Source: DAOVRD01 sp964605915 (GTDB lineage Bacteria; Planctomycetota; Brocadiia; SM23-32). From it: DNA of 15,806 bases. This document shows positions 1-8,609 of this stretch, one piece after another. The stretch spans positions 1 through 15,806 of the forward strand of contig CAZSET010000076.1 in the NCBI GenBank assembly GCA_964605915.1, read 5' to 3'. Position numbers and translations under genes: made by a program. Each line of letters opens with the position of its first letter. The stretch's first letter is position 1. Below the pieces are notes generated by a model that saw only the letters and a list, made by a program, of their open reading frames with translations, was not told the DNA's origin and did not search any database.

Positions 1-339
1 CCGCTCCGGATGAATCTGGATGCGACACTGAGGGACCGCGGGAGGGGGAATGCCGTTCAGGGCCGCTTCATGGCGGACGGTGAGGGGCGTTTCAACAAGG
101 AGGAGGGCATCCTCGAAACAGCCGAACTCATCGGGAAAGCCACATACGAAGAGCTATCAACCGACCACCTCCTCTTCGAGGCGCGCCACGAGTATAGGCC
201 TGAACTTGAGATACAGTTCAAGTGCTACAACCTGAGCGACCCCGACGTGATCAACGTCCGCGGGCAGACGCTGGACATGGAGCAGTTCCGAAGGGAGGCG
301 CCGAAGGGAATACGGGAGCTCATGGAGCAAGGCACATGA
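1..339 (+). CDS. C-terminal part of an unrecognised protein (5' end outside window)
   Basis: The frame is open from the first base of the window to a TGA at 337-339, giving at least 112 residues. The first ATG, at 10, has no ribosome binding site in the few bases before it, so I treat this as the 3' end of a longer gene. The sequence is charged and soluble-looking (motifs EIQFKCYNL and MEQFRREAPKGIRELMEQGT), with no membrane segment or signal peptide. I do not recognise the family. Its stop overlaps the next start as ATGA at 336-339, so the two genes are very likely co-transcribed and translationally coupled. This suggests that it works with the FHA-ABC transporter, for example as a regulatory or accessory subunit, but that role is inference from position only. 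Confidence 0.6.
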   Translation, partial: PLRMNLDATLRDRGRGNAVQGRFMADGEGRFNKEEGILETAELIGKATYEELSTDHLLFEARHEYRPELEIQFKCYNLSDPDVINVRGQTLDMEQFRREAPKGIRELMEQGT

Positions 340-2729
340 GGGGTCCGGAATGCCAGATCGCCTGTCCGGAGTGCGGCACGGTGTTCCGCGCTCCCGGTTC
401 GGCTGAGACATCTCTTCGTTGCCCGGATCCGACTTGCCGTGCCGAGTCCCCCGTGATCGAGGGCGTGGACTATGCCCCCGATCCTGGGGCCGGCCTGTTC
501 TGGATCGAGTTTGAAGTGCTTTCCGGCGATGTGCCCGCAAGGCATGAGCTCCGGGGTGGAGGCCCATGGACTGTCGGCCGGGGTGCGGGCTGCGATGTGA
601 CGCTCAATGATGACTCGGTTTCCGAGCAGCATCTGGTCCTCAGGCGCACGGAGGACGGGGTCATTCTCCGGGCAGAGGTGCAAGGGGCTCCGACGGAAGT
701 AGTGTCCGGTCAGGAGCTCTCGCTGGGCTCTGTTCGGGCGCGGCTCTGGCTCAGGTACTCCCCCGTAGGCAAGCCACCAGGGACTCCCCCGCCGCTCTTC
801 ATCCTACCTGAGCCGATCGATCTGCAACTGCTCGACTCCACGGCAGCCGCACTTGTCGTTGGGCGGAACAGGAACGAGGTGGACGTGGCTTTGCCCGTCC
901 GCCGCGTTTCGAGAAGGCACGCGCTGCTTCGGCGAGAGAAGGACGGCATCCATGTCTATGACCTGAAGAGCCGGCACGGGGTATTCCTGAACGGCGAGCG
1001 GGTGATCAGGGCCAGGCTGCAGGTCAATGACGTCGTATCGTTCGGCCCCTGCCCCTACCGTTACGACGGGAGGCGGCTCTGGCTCACGACTGCGACGGGA
1101 ATGCGGTGCCGCCTCGAGGATGTCATCTATGAGCCGCCGGGGACGCCTGTAGCGATCCTCAACGCGATCTCCCTGTCGGCGAGGGCCAATGAGTTCGTGG
1201 GCGTCATCGGCCCGTCAGGAAGCGGCAAGACAACCTTGCTGAGGGTCATGTCCAGTTACCTGGCCCCCACGGACGGCGCTGTCCACTTCGACGGGGAGGC
1301 GCTTACCGCAGAGAGCATCCGGTCGTTCCGGAAGAGCATGGCATATGTGCCTCAGGAAGACGTCGTCCACGACACGCTCACGGTCGAGCAGGAGGTCTCT
1401 TACGCCGCCCGACTGCGCCTTGGAGCCACGTACGACGACGAACGCATCCGTCACTGCGTCGAAAACGCCCTGGTCCAGGTGCAGCTGGGAGATTGCCGGT
1501 CCCGGCAAATCCGAAAGCTAAGTGGCGGGCAACGCCGCCGGGTGAACCTGGCCGTCGAACTCGTCTCGCGCCCTCGGATCCTGTTCCTCGACGAACCGAC
1601 CAGCGGGCTCGACCCGGGAACGGAGGCCGACCTGATGAACGTGTTCCGCCGGGTCGCTGACCAGGGCTGCACGACGATCTGCACTACGCATATCATGGAG
1701 AATATCGAACTGTTCGACCGCGTTGCGGTTCTGAATCGTGGCCGGATAGCGTATTTCGGCCCTCCAGAGGGGTTGCTCCAAGGATTCGGGATCAAGCGCT
1801 ACACGGAGCTCTACGCCAGACTGAGAGCGGGAGCCAGCGCCAGAGGCAAGGCGAACCATGGCAAATCGGCTGAAACCGACGAAGAAGGGCGGGGGCCGTT
1901 CGATTTACCGGAGGAAGTCGAGGGCGAGTGGGAGCCCTGGCGGCAGTTGAGTATCCTCGCTTCGAGATACGCACGAGAGCTGGTAGCCGACAAGCGGTTT
2001 GTGGCGTTGTTGGTCGTGCAGCCGGTGGCCGTGGCGTGGCTTCTCCGTGCGGCCAGCGGCAGGAACGACGACATGATGCTGCTGTTTCTATGCGCCGTGG
2101 CTGCGTTTTGGTTCGGTCTCAGCAATGCGGCACGGGAGATCATCGGCGAGGCCCCCCTCGTGCGACGAGAGCTCATGATAGGGGCAAGGCCGGCGTCCTA
2201 CCTGGGCGCAAAGCTACTGGTCCTGGCTGGTTGCGGCTTGATCCAGGCCATCCTCATCGTTCTGGTCGTCTCCCTGCTTCAGCCTTCAGCCATGCACATA
2301 CCTCTGCCCGTCAAACCGGCGAATGGGCTTATGGGCGGGCAGTTCTGGCCTCACGCGGAGTTCGTGCTTGTGCTGTTCATGCTGGCGGGCGTGGGGACCA
2401 CGATCGGGCTGATGATCTCGGCCTATGCCCGTTCGGTGTCATGGGCCATTGCTGCAGTGCCGCTGGTCACAATCCCTCACCTGGCGTTCAGCGACAAGGT
2501 CTTTGGGGTGGGGACCGAGATCTCGCCCCGTGGCGTGCTGTATCTTTTCAACGCCGTCGAGTACGGCTACCGATGGCTGAGGGATGTTCACGATTCGTCA
2601 ACTGCTGCCTGCTGGACAATTGCCGGAATCAGGATCTCCTATCCCTTCCTCGCTTTGACAATCATGTTGGCGGGGTTCTTCTTGTGCGCGTTGGCTGTCT
2701 TGAGGAGGCGATACCTGTCTGCCCAGTGA
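336..2729 (+). CDS. ABC transporter fusion: zinc ribbon, two FHA domains, ATPase and ABC-2-type membrane domain
   Basis: A 797-aa single-chain ABC half-transporter. I chose ATG 336, overlapping the previous stop, because GGAGCAAGG lies just upstream; the frame is open further 5' but that part is shadow of the upstream gene. An N-terminal zinc ribbon has CPEC at 10-13 and CPDPTC at 29-34. FHA1 (about 55-140) keeps G81-R82 and S96..H99 but lacks the usual Asn-Gly. FHA2 (about 160-250) is complete: G176-R177, SRRH 192-195, S212 and N219-G220. The ATPase (about 262-495) shows Walker A GPSGSGKTT (292-300), signature LSGGQ (395-399), Walker B ILFLDEP ending at 421, SGLD and H452. A linker follows, then about six hydrophobic helices from residue 551 to the end. 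The order resembles ABCG-like transporters with FHA domains such as mycobacterial Rv1747, where a Ser/Thr kinase phosphorylates the protein. Substrate is unknown. No kinase lies in the window. Confidence 0.93.
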   Translation: MRGPECQIACPECGTVFRAPGSAETSLRCPDPTCRAESPVIEGVDYAPDPGAGLFWIEFEVLSGDVPARHELRGGGPWTVGRGAGCDVTLNDDSVSEQHLVLRRTEDGVILRAEVQGAPTEVVSGQELSLGSVRARLWLRYSPVGKPPGTPPPLFILPEPIDLQLLDSTAAALVVGRNRNEVDVALPVRRVSRRHALLRREKDGIHVYDLKSRHGVFLNGERVIRARLQVNDVVSFGPCPYRYDGRRLWLTTATGMRCRLEDVIYEPPGTPVAILNAISLSARANEFVGVIGPSGSGKTTLLRVMSSYLAPTDGAVHFDGEALTAESIRSFRKSMAYVPQEDVVHDTLTVEQEVSYAARLRLGATYDDERIRHCVENALVQVQLGDCRSRQIRKLSGGQRRRVNLAVELVSRPRILFLDEPTSGLDPGTEADLMNVFRRVADQGCTTICTTHIMENIELFDRVAVLNRGRIAYFGPPEGLLQGFGIKRYTELYARLRAGASARGKANHGKSAETDEEGRGPFDLPEEVEGEWEPWRQLSILASRYARELVADKRFVALLVVQPVAVAWLLRAASGRNDDMMLLFLCAVAAFWFGLSNAAREIIGEAPLVRRELMIGARPASYLGAKLLVLAGCGLIQAILIVLVVSLLQPSAMHIPLPVKPANGLMGGQFWPHAEFVLVLFMLAGVGTTIGLMISAYARSVSWAIAAVPLVTIPHLAFSDKVFGVGTEISPRGVLYLFNAVEYGYRWLRDVHDSSTAACWTIAGIRISYPFLALTIMLAGFFLCALAVLRRRYLSAQ

Positions 2730-3408
2730 TTACCGGGGAAGACGCCACTGGCATCCCCGACGCGCGCAACGAAGCTCGGGCATTCCTCCCTGGAGAACCC
2801 CACAGCCATCCGGACGGGTGTAACAAATCCGTCTCTCTCCGATACGATCCCGTCCGCCTCGGCGCCCGAAAAGAGCTCATGTTGCCAGCAGGGGGGCTGG
2901 AGGTAAGCCATCCCGTCCCAAGTTCGGCACGGCTTCCAGTGCTTCGACGATCAGGTCACGGAGAGGCTCGACCTCCCTTCTGAAGGCGGGATTCCCGGCG
3001 GTCACTTTGGACGGTTTTGCCCCTCCATCGGCCTCAGAGCCGGCGGATAGGTTAGTGGCTGGTTTTGACTCGGCCTCGGCCAAGCGCACGTAGCGCGTCA
3101 CCGTCTCTCGGAGAGCGGACGGAGGCGGCTCGTCATCAGGAACGATGGCCAAGCCACGTGTGACACCGTCACTGAAGGCGTCGGCGGCCGATCGAGCAGG
3201 GGCAGGCCGCAGAGGATGCCTGATTCGCGCTGCTGGCGGTTGGTCCGACACCCTTGCATCCAGCGCGAACAGCTCGAGCAAGGCCCCTGATGAGTTGAAT
3301 GGCCAGGCGCCCCTGTGGTGCAGCATCACTTCTAGCAGGCCGCCGTGGCGGGCTCGCCTCGACCTCTGGCCTCACCCGCTCGCTCGAAGCCGCAAGCCCA
3401 AGAGGACC
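2730..3408. other. Unassigned stretch between convergent genes
   Basis: About 680 bases separate the stops of the FHA-ABC gene (plus) and the GH2-like gene (minus). The longest non-shadow open frame is on the minus strand, 3329 to 2877 (150 codons), with a soluble, Ala/Pro-rich translation including FRREVEPLRDLIVEALEAVP. It has no convincing ribosome binding site and no motif I recognise, so it may be a decayed gene or chance openness in GC-rich DNA. Two weak hairpins are present: GGGGA...TCCCC around 2736-2758, just past the ABC stop, and CCGCC-GT-GGCGG near 3342. Neither is followed by a T run, so I do not call a terminator. Confidence 0.3.
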
Positions 3409-6400
3409 CTACCACCGGAAGAATCGGTAGGGGTAATCCCACTCCTCGGGCGCATCGAGGTAGAAGCCTGTGAGCCAGCGCTTCTCGCCTGCATCTTCGC
3501 GCACCGGGTTGTGGAAGCGTTCGAGAAGCGGCGTTGAGCCGGCCGCTCCCATGTTCGCCAGCAGCCGCGTCACCAGGCAGCTTGCGCGGCGGTAGGTGCG
3601 CTTGAGGTTGCGCTGCTGGCTGAACTCGAACAGCCAGTGGTCCTCGCCCGCCGCGAAATCGCCGTTCTCCAACAAGTCCCCGACCGCCTTGTCAGCCTCT
3701 CCGCCCGGAGCGTGATCGCCCTCGTACAGGCGGAACGAATTGATCCGCAGTCGCGCCCCGGGCTGCGAGCACCTGAGGTAGACGAACAGATTCGCCGTCT
3801 CAGCCGCGTTGAATGTGACACTCAGTTCGGCCAGTTTGCCCGCCTGAAGACGGGCGTCCTCGCCGCGGGCCACCGGTTCGCCGGGAGAGTAACCACGCCC
3901 CCACCCAGGCCGCTCCGAGAGCTCGGCGCCCACGTGGGCGGTGACGTCTGCCCCGAGGGCTTCGGCGACGACGGCGAGGGTATAGGTCCTGCCGGCTACT
4001 GCTCGTCCGGCCCATTGGCCGAGTGTGGCGCCGACGGGCGTCACCGGACCCAGGCTCACAAGCGCGCCCTGCCCGTCCGGGATCGGGCTGAAAGCCGTTG
4101 GCACACCCAGCGTCGGGTTGATGTCCTGCGGGAGGAGCTGGCAGAAAACGACGTTCGCCCCGTCCGCCTCCGCCAGGACGCCGTTGCCGAAGGGCGCGGC
4201 GCCCGCGGCGACGAGGGGCAGATCCTTCGGATCCCGGTTGTGCACGTCGGCGGGGCTAACGCCTGCCAGCGGCGAGCCCGCGCCAGCGGGCTCGAAGTAC
4301 GCAGCGATGTGCTCGGCGGCGTTCGTAGCGACTTTGAACGGCAGGAACGCGCTCGCCTCCTCGCCGTCGAGCCCGAGGGCGAGCACGTGGCCGCCGTCGG
4401 CAAGCCACTCAGCGATCGCAGCGGCGTCGCCCGCAAGCTCCTTCGCCCCGCCCGGACCGACCACCAGCACCTGATCGCTATTCAGCATGCGGCTCTTGTA
4501 GGGCGACAACGCCAGACCGGTCGCCTCCAGCTGCTTCCCGCCGAGGGGGTCGCCGCAGTAGACCACGCTGCGCCTCGGGGAGGGTCGCCAGTCCGTGACG
4601 TACTGAAGGATGTTGCGCGCCAGGATCTCAGCCGCCGGGTCGGACTCGGTGCGTGCGGTTACGTCCATCTGACAGAAGATGACCAGCCCCCTGCCCTCGC
4701 GATGGACCATCAACGGGCTGTACTGAAGGCTGAACCCGCCGTCCACGACAGGGAGGAAGTCCCCGCAGGCGGGTTTCTCGATCAGGACGGACGCCACGTT
4801 TCCGCGGTTTCCACAGCGCCAGACGACCCGGATGGGCAGGCCGCACCACATGACGACCTCCCCCTGCTGTGAACGACCTTCGTAGGTGAGTCTCGGTGGC
4901 ACGATGGTGGCCGAGCCGTTCCAGTTCTCCAGGTGCTCGCTCTTGATTCCGGCGAGCAGCGGGTGGTCCGGCACGCGTGCAAAGACTCGGCGCAGGCCAT
5001 ACTCGACGGTGCGCAGGCCGAAACGCTCCTCGAGGACGTCGGAGGTCTGCTCGAACAGGATGACCTTGAGCCCGTCGCGGACCCGGGAGATGTCGGGTGC
5101 CGGACCGTCCAGAGTCAGCGCGGCCTTGCCGACGATCAGCACGTCATAGCCGGCCAGATCCGCTTCGGGGCCGATCTCGGTGAACCGCGCGCCCATGTTC
5201 GTCAGCAGGGCCGTCGTCTCGCCCTTCGGGTCCAGGAGGGCGATGCGCCCTGTACCCTCAGGGGCGGCCGGTGACGCCATGACCTGGATGGAGAAGGAAT
5301 CCCTCTGGGATCTGCCGGCCCCAACGGCGCGGGCGGGTTCGCCGAAGTCGCTGAGACCCGGGGCGCTGAAGTCCGCTGTCATCGTGAGCTCGTAGCTTCC
5401 CGAAGGAAGGTCGGCGGGGAGAGCAACCTTGATGGGGACGCGCTCCTGCTTGCCCGTCTCGATGGTCAGTGCGCCGTTCCCGCCAATGGGTCGCGGGAGC
5501 GCGATCGACCAGGAGTAGTCGCAGCGCACGGTCTGGCGCGAGTTGTTGACCACCAGCAGTTGCTTCTCGACGGTCTGCCCGGCGAACAAGTTGTGATCCT
5601 TGCCTGTGGGGGCGCCCGCCTTGCCGACGATGCAGGCCAGGAGCGGCATGTTGTTGCGAACGAAAGCATCCGCCGCAACGGAAGGCTCCCAGTCGTCGCG
5701 ATCAAAGGCCAGGTCCATGCGCTCCCAGCGGTCGCCGACGTAGTCGGGGCTCAGCCCCGGACGCTGCAGGTTGTCCCAGTCAACGGGGAGGTCCTTGCGG
5801 CCGCGGTCGGTGCCCGGTCTCAACGTCCAGAACTCCCCGTACGACCACTGGGCATTCGCTGACAGCCCCAAGGCCCGGAATGCAGGCCAGTTGTCCGCGA
5901 CATACTCGGCATAGACGGGATTGCGTTCGGTGAAGACGCTCGAGCCGACCTGGTTGGGATAATCCCAGCGGCGCCAGAGGGCGCCGGCGCGGAACTTCTC
6001 GGCCTCCCAGCGGAGGTTCCGTTTCTCAGCCTCGCTGATCTTGAAAGCAGGATCGCCGAGGAACTGCGAGTTCCACTCGGCCAGGCAGAACTCCCAGGGC
6101 ACGTTGGCGCTGCCGAAGTTGCGCACGCCCTTGTACCACCCGCGGTACATCGTCCAGTCCCACCCCCCGGGGACGGCGTACTCGCAGGTGAACAGGGGGA
6201 TCACGCCCTTCTCGGACCAGGGGATGAACCAGTCGGACATCTCCTGGACGGGGGCGAAGTTGATGAAGAAGTTGCTGCTGTGGATCGGGCGGAGGAAGCC
6301 GGACGCATGGTGATAGACGATGCGGCTGGGGTCCAGACGTGAGATGATGGCTTCGGCCTTGGCGGCCTTCTCGGCGTTCCCCCCGGACCAGTTGTCTCGC

Positions 6401-7857
6401 TCCACCTCCACGGCGCCCATCAAGTCCGGGTTCATGTCGCCCGGGCTGGTGGTGGAATTGTGGCTGGTGACATAGAAGACGACCGACGGATGGTTCTGGG
6501 CGACACGGACATAGAAGTCGGCGTGCCGCTGATAGTTCCTCACCTCCTCGGGGTCGTCCCAGTTGTAGTGACCGGCATGGGGCTGGGTGACGCCTATGAG
6601 CATCCCGACGTCATCGCCCGCCCTCAGCGTCTCCTGGAAGCTGAGGTGAGAGCCGGGGGTCGAGCCGTAGTTGTGGGTGTAGACGTAGTTGATGCCAATA
6701 TCCTTGAGCCGGCGGAAACTCTCACAGACGGCCCGGTAGTTGCCGGCCGCGGCCCCGAGGAGAGGGTTATCGACGGGAAGAGCGGAGAGATAGATGCGGC
6801 TGCCGTTCAGGTAGAAGTCCTTGCCGTCAATCCAGAACTCACGGAACCCGAAGTGCACGGGGCGGAACACGTCCAACGTCCGATCCTGGGAATCCACCAG
6901 GGCGAGCCGAACGTCGTACATGTTCTCCGGGGTGTGTAGGTCCCAGAGCTTGTCGGGATGCCAATCGGCGGAGAAGGTGTAGCGTCCGTCGACCAGCTCG
7001 TCGCCTCGGAACACGGTGCTGGAGAAGCGTGTCACCGTCTCCCCTCGGTCCGTGACCTCCGCGCGCAGGCGATAGGGTTCTTCGCCGCCGAGGTCTGCGA
7101 GTGCCACGCGAAAGCTGATCTGCCACTCGCGCACCGACGGGTCAACCTTGAGGTCCGTGATGCGAGCCGTTCTAGGTGTGCTCGTCAGGTACACGTCGCC
7201 GCAGAGCCCGCGACGTTCCACGCTGCCCTGGACCTCGCGGGCCGAAGCAGTGTCGTTGAAGGCCAGCATGACGCCCTTGAGGGGGACGGCCGCAACGTGC
7301 ACACTCAACAGGTGCTTCTGTCCCGGCTTGCAGGCGTCCGTCAGGTCCACCGTGCCGTCCGGGAAGATCACCGTGCCCATGGACTTCCCATCCACGTAGA
7401 CCGTAGCCAGGGAGTTGACGGTGTCGGCCTCCAATGTGATGCGCCGACCGGCCCAGCTCCGGGGGATCGTGATCTCACGCTGATACCAGGCGGCCTGGAT
7501 CCCCCGCAGGTTTGTGCTCCGCCAATTCGGATGCTCGAAGACGGTCTGCGAATCCTTCTGTTGCCAGGACGAGATGCCGGACCAGTAGCCCGGAACCTTG
7601 AAGTATCCCCAGTTGCCTGCGGGCACCTCGGTGCGCCTGGCGTCCCCGGGCTGCCATCGCCACAGGCCGTTTATGCACACGCGCTCCTGTGTCGGCGTCG
7701 TCTCCCGATAGGCCTTGTCCAGATCCCACACAGCCTTGACACCCTGGGGCAGCACCGTGCCTGCACTCTCCTGTGCGGCCACGGCCCTGAACGCTGCGCA
7801 CCCGATCAGCACACACGCGAAGATCCCTATACAGAACCCGAACCTTGCCATACGCAT
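3409..7857 (-). CDS. Large secreted GH2-fold glycoside hydrolase-like protein lacking the acid/base Glu
   Basis: A 1482-aa exported protein. ATG 7857 is preferred over the upstream in-frame GTG at 7896 because GGAGGAGG lies six bases before it. The N-terminus has basic residues and a hydrophobic core, ending in either a lipobox LIGC (C20) or a signal peptidase I site near AVAA-Q. In order: GH2 jelly-roll sugar-binding domain (about 60-225), Ig-like domain, and TIM barrel (about 335-640) entered through the GFRxFxIDGKDFYLNG motif. The expected nucleophile is E559 in FTCEYAVPGGWDW. The acid/base site aligned to NHPSxxxxSLGNE reads NHPSVVFYVTSHN, so the Glu is N467. Two flavodoxin/glutamine-amidotransferase-like segments follow (about 869-950 and 1096-1170), then a beta-sandwich CBM-like region (about 1276-1385) and a tail ending YPYRFFRW. 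It is far longer than a standard beta-galactosidase. Substrate and catalytic competence are unknown. It stops with TAG and is convergent with the ABC gene. Confidence 0.88.
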   Translation of the reverse strand: MRMARFGFCIGIFACVLIGCAAFRAVAAQESAGTVLPQGVKAVWDLDKAYRETTPTQERVCINGLWRWQPGDARRTEVPAGNWGYFKVPGYWSGISSWQQKDSQTVFEHPNWRSTNLRGIQAAWYQREITIPRSWAGRRITLEADTVNSLATVYVDGKSMGTVIFPDGTVDLTDACKPGQKHLLSVHVAAVPLKGVMLAFNDTASAREVQGSVERRGLCGDVYLTSTPRTARITDLKVDPSVREWQISFRVALADLGGEEPYRLRAEVTDRGETVTRFSSTVFRGDELVDGRYTFSADWHPDKLWDLHTPENMYDVRLALVDSQDRTLDVFRPVHFGFREFWIDGKDFYLNGSRIYLSALPVDNPLLGAAAGNYRAVCESFRRLKDIGINYVYTHNYGSTPGSHLSFQETLRAGDDVGMLIGVTQPHAGHYNWDDPEEVRNYQRHADFYVRVAQNHPSVVFYVTSHNSTTSPGDMNPDLMGAVEVERDNWSGGNAEKAAKAEAIISRLDPSRIVYHHASGFLRPIHSSNFFINFAPVQEMSDWFIPWSEKGVIPLFTCEYAVPGGWDWTMYRGWYKGVRNFGSANVPWEFCLAEWNSQFLGDPAFKISEAEKRNLRWEAEKFRAGALWRRWDYPNQVGSSVFTERNPVYAEYVADNWPAFRALGLSANAQWSYGEFWTLRPGTDRGRKDLPVDWDNLQRPGLSPDYVGDRWERMDLAFDRDDWEPSVAADAFVRNNMPLLACIVGKAGAPTGKDHNLFAGQTVEKQLLVVNNSRQTVRCDYSWSIALPRPIGGNGALTIETGKQERVPIKVALPADLPSGSYELTMTADFSAPGLSDFGEPARAVGAGRSQRDSFSIQVMASPAAPEGTGRIALLDPKGETTALLTNMGARFTEIGPEADLAGYDVLIVGKAALTLDGPAPDISRVRDGLKVILFEQTSDVLEERFGLRTVEYGLRRVFARVPDHPLLAGIKSEHLENWNGSATIVPPRLTYEGRSQQGEVVMWCGLPIRVVWRCGNRGNVASVLIEKPACGDFLPVVDGGFSLQYSPLMVHREGRGLVIFCQMDVTARTESDPAAEILARNILQYVTDWRPSPRRSVVYCGDPLGGKQLEATGLALSPYKSRMLNSDQVLVVGPGGAKELAGDAAAIAEWLADGGHVLALGLDGEEASAFLPFKVATNAAEHIAAYFEPAGAGSPLAGVSPADVHNRDPKDLPLVAAGAAPFGNGVLAEADGANVVFCQLLPQDINPTLGVPTAFSPIPDGQGALVSLGPVTPVGATLGQWAGRAVAGRTYTLAVVAEALGADVTAHVGAELSERPGWGRGYSPGEPVARGEDARLQAGKLAELSVTFNAAETANLFVYLRCSQPGARLRINSFRLYEGDHAPGGEADKAVGDLLENGDFAAGEDHWLFEFSQQRNLKRTYRRASCLVTRLLANMGAAGSTPLLERFHNPVREDAGEKRWLTGFYLDAPEEWDYPYRFFRW

Positions 7858-7871
7858 GGCAATCCTCCTCC
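7848..7871 (-). promoter_or_regulatory. Strong ribosome binding site deciding the start of the GH2-like gene
   Basis: On the minus strand GGAGGAGG sits six bases before ATG 7857, which is followed by CGT ATG. This is the best Shine-Dalgarno match in the window and it fixes the start 13 codons inside the longest open frame. That also places a proper signal peptide at the N-terminus. Confidence 0.75.
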
Positions 7872-7942
7872 GAACCGACTCCATGACCGGCGACACACCT
7901 CGTGCCCGTGTTGGGGCACAGACGAAAACGGAAGCCCAACCG

Positions 7943-7977
7943 TTCGTTGCCAGATCACCGCTGTATGTGACAACGAA
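7943..7977. promoter_or_regulatory. Inverted repeat at the GH2 transcription start, candidate operator
   Basis: TTCGTTGCCA (7943-7952) and TGACAACGAA (7968-7977) form inverted arms matching at nine of ten positions, 15 bases apart. The pair begins within a few bases of the predicted start of transcription near 7979, a classic position for a repressor site. It could instead fold as a leader hairpin. No regulator gene is present in the window to assign. Confidence 0.4.
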
Positions 7978-7985
7978 TGTGCGGG

Positions 7986-8014
7986 AGTATATGGCTTCGG
8001 CCGGCCTTGGTCAA
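7986..8014 (-). promoter_or_regulatory. Sigma70-type promoter of the GH2-like gene
   Basis: Read on the minus strand, TTGACC (8014-8009) and TATACT (7991-7986) are separated by exactly 17 bases. Each hexamer matches five of six consensus positions. Transcription would begin near 7979, leaving a leader of about 120 bases before the start at 7857. The assignment assumes that this organism uses an E. coli-like housekeeping sigma factor. Confidence 0.6.
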
Positions 8015-8040
8015 TGCGTTGCCGCTGCTCCACAGAGAGG

Positions 8041-8083
8041 GCCGCCCATCGGCGGCTGGCGTACCTGCGGGGCGGCACGCCCC
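8041..8083. repeat. Two adjacent perfect GC-rich hairpins
   Basis: GCCGCC-CATC-GGCGGC at 8041-8056 and GGGGCG-GCA-CGCCCC at 8069-8083 are both perfect 6-bp stems. They lie between the GH2 promoter and the MFS remnant. Neither is followed by a T run on either strand, so they are not typical intrinsic terminators. Confidence 0.4.
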
Positions 8084-8096
8084 CTCCACCGTTACG

Positions 8097-8501
8097 CACG
8101 GCCGTAGCGCCGCGCGCTTGCTGCTTGTCGTGCCGGGCCTGGCCGGAGGATGCCTGCCTATGGCCGGCTTGGCATGCCGGTCCTTCGGAGCATCGGCCGG
8201 CCTCTATGTAGGCGCCAACCTGATATATGGGCTGGAATTCCCCGTTCTGATGGGTCTGGTTGCCCGGCAGATGCCGACACACATGGGTCGTACGATTGCT
8301 CTGGGGAGCTTGCTCACGTACGCTCTGTATGGCGGTTTGTCTGTTCTCATCGGCGAGTTGGCCCAAACGACAGGCAGCCTGCAAAATGCGTTGCTGATCT
8401 GCCCGTTTGGGTTCATCGCTTTCGGCGTTCTGGCCGGGGCGTGGTCAAGGAGTACCGCAGGTGCCTCACCTTCTATCGAGCGAACCAGTGCAGCCACCTA
8501 G
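8097..8501 (+). pseudogene. C-terminal remnant of an MFS transporter
   Basis: The frame ending at TAG 8499-8501 is open from 7977, but only the part from about 8097 looks like protein. It has about four hydrophobic helices: ARLLLVVPGLAGG, GLYVGANLIYGLEFPVLMGL, TIALGSLLTYALYGGLSVLI and LLICPFGFIAFGVLAGAW, with short basic turns such as ARQMPTHMGRT. This is the pattern of the last third of a 12-helix major facilitator. About 270 residues that should precede it are missing, and upstream DNA contains hairpins and the GH2 promoter instead. No start codon with a ribosome binding site precedes the remnant. I infer a deletion or rearrangement that removed the 5' two thirds. Its original cargo cannot be told; a sugar or glycoside would fit the neighbours. 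Confidence 0.6.
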
Positions 8502-8609
8502 ACGGCAGACCTCGGGCTTGGCAGGTGAGTTCAGAACGCCCTCGGCGCTTGCATTGAGCTTTTGCTCTTGCTCCGGGACGACGAGGCGCCCGTCCAGAGG
8601 AGCCCATAG

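Noticed and set aside
1928..2983. 351-codon plus-strand frame overlapping the end of the FHA-ABC gene
   Set aside because: It lies in another frame of the membrane domain, with an Arg/Gly-rich shadow translation.
7855..7896. Start of the GH2-like gene at GTG 7896
   Set aside because: No ribosome binding site precedes it, while GGAGGAGG stands in front of ATG 7857 and leads directly into a signal peptide.
3637..8211. Long plus-strand frames opposite the GH2-like gene (3637-4872, 6958-8211 and others)
   Set aside because: They are antisense shadows of the GH2-like gene with low-complexity translations and no start signals.
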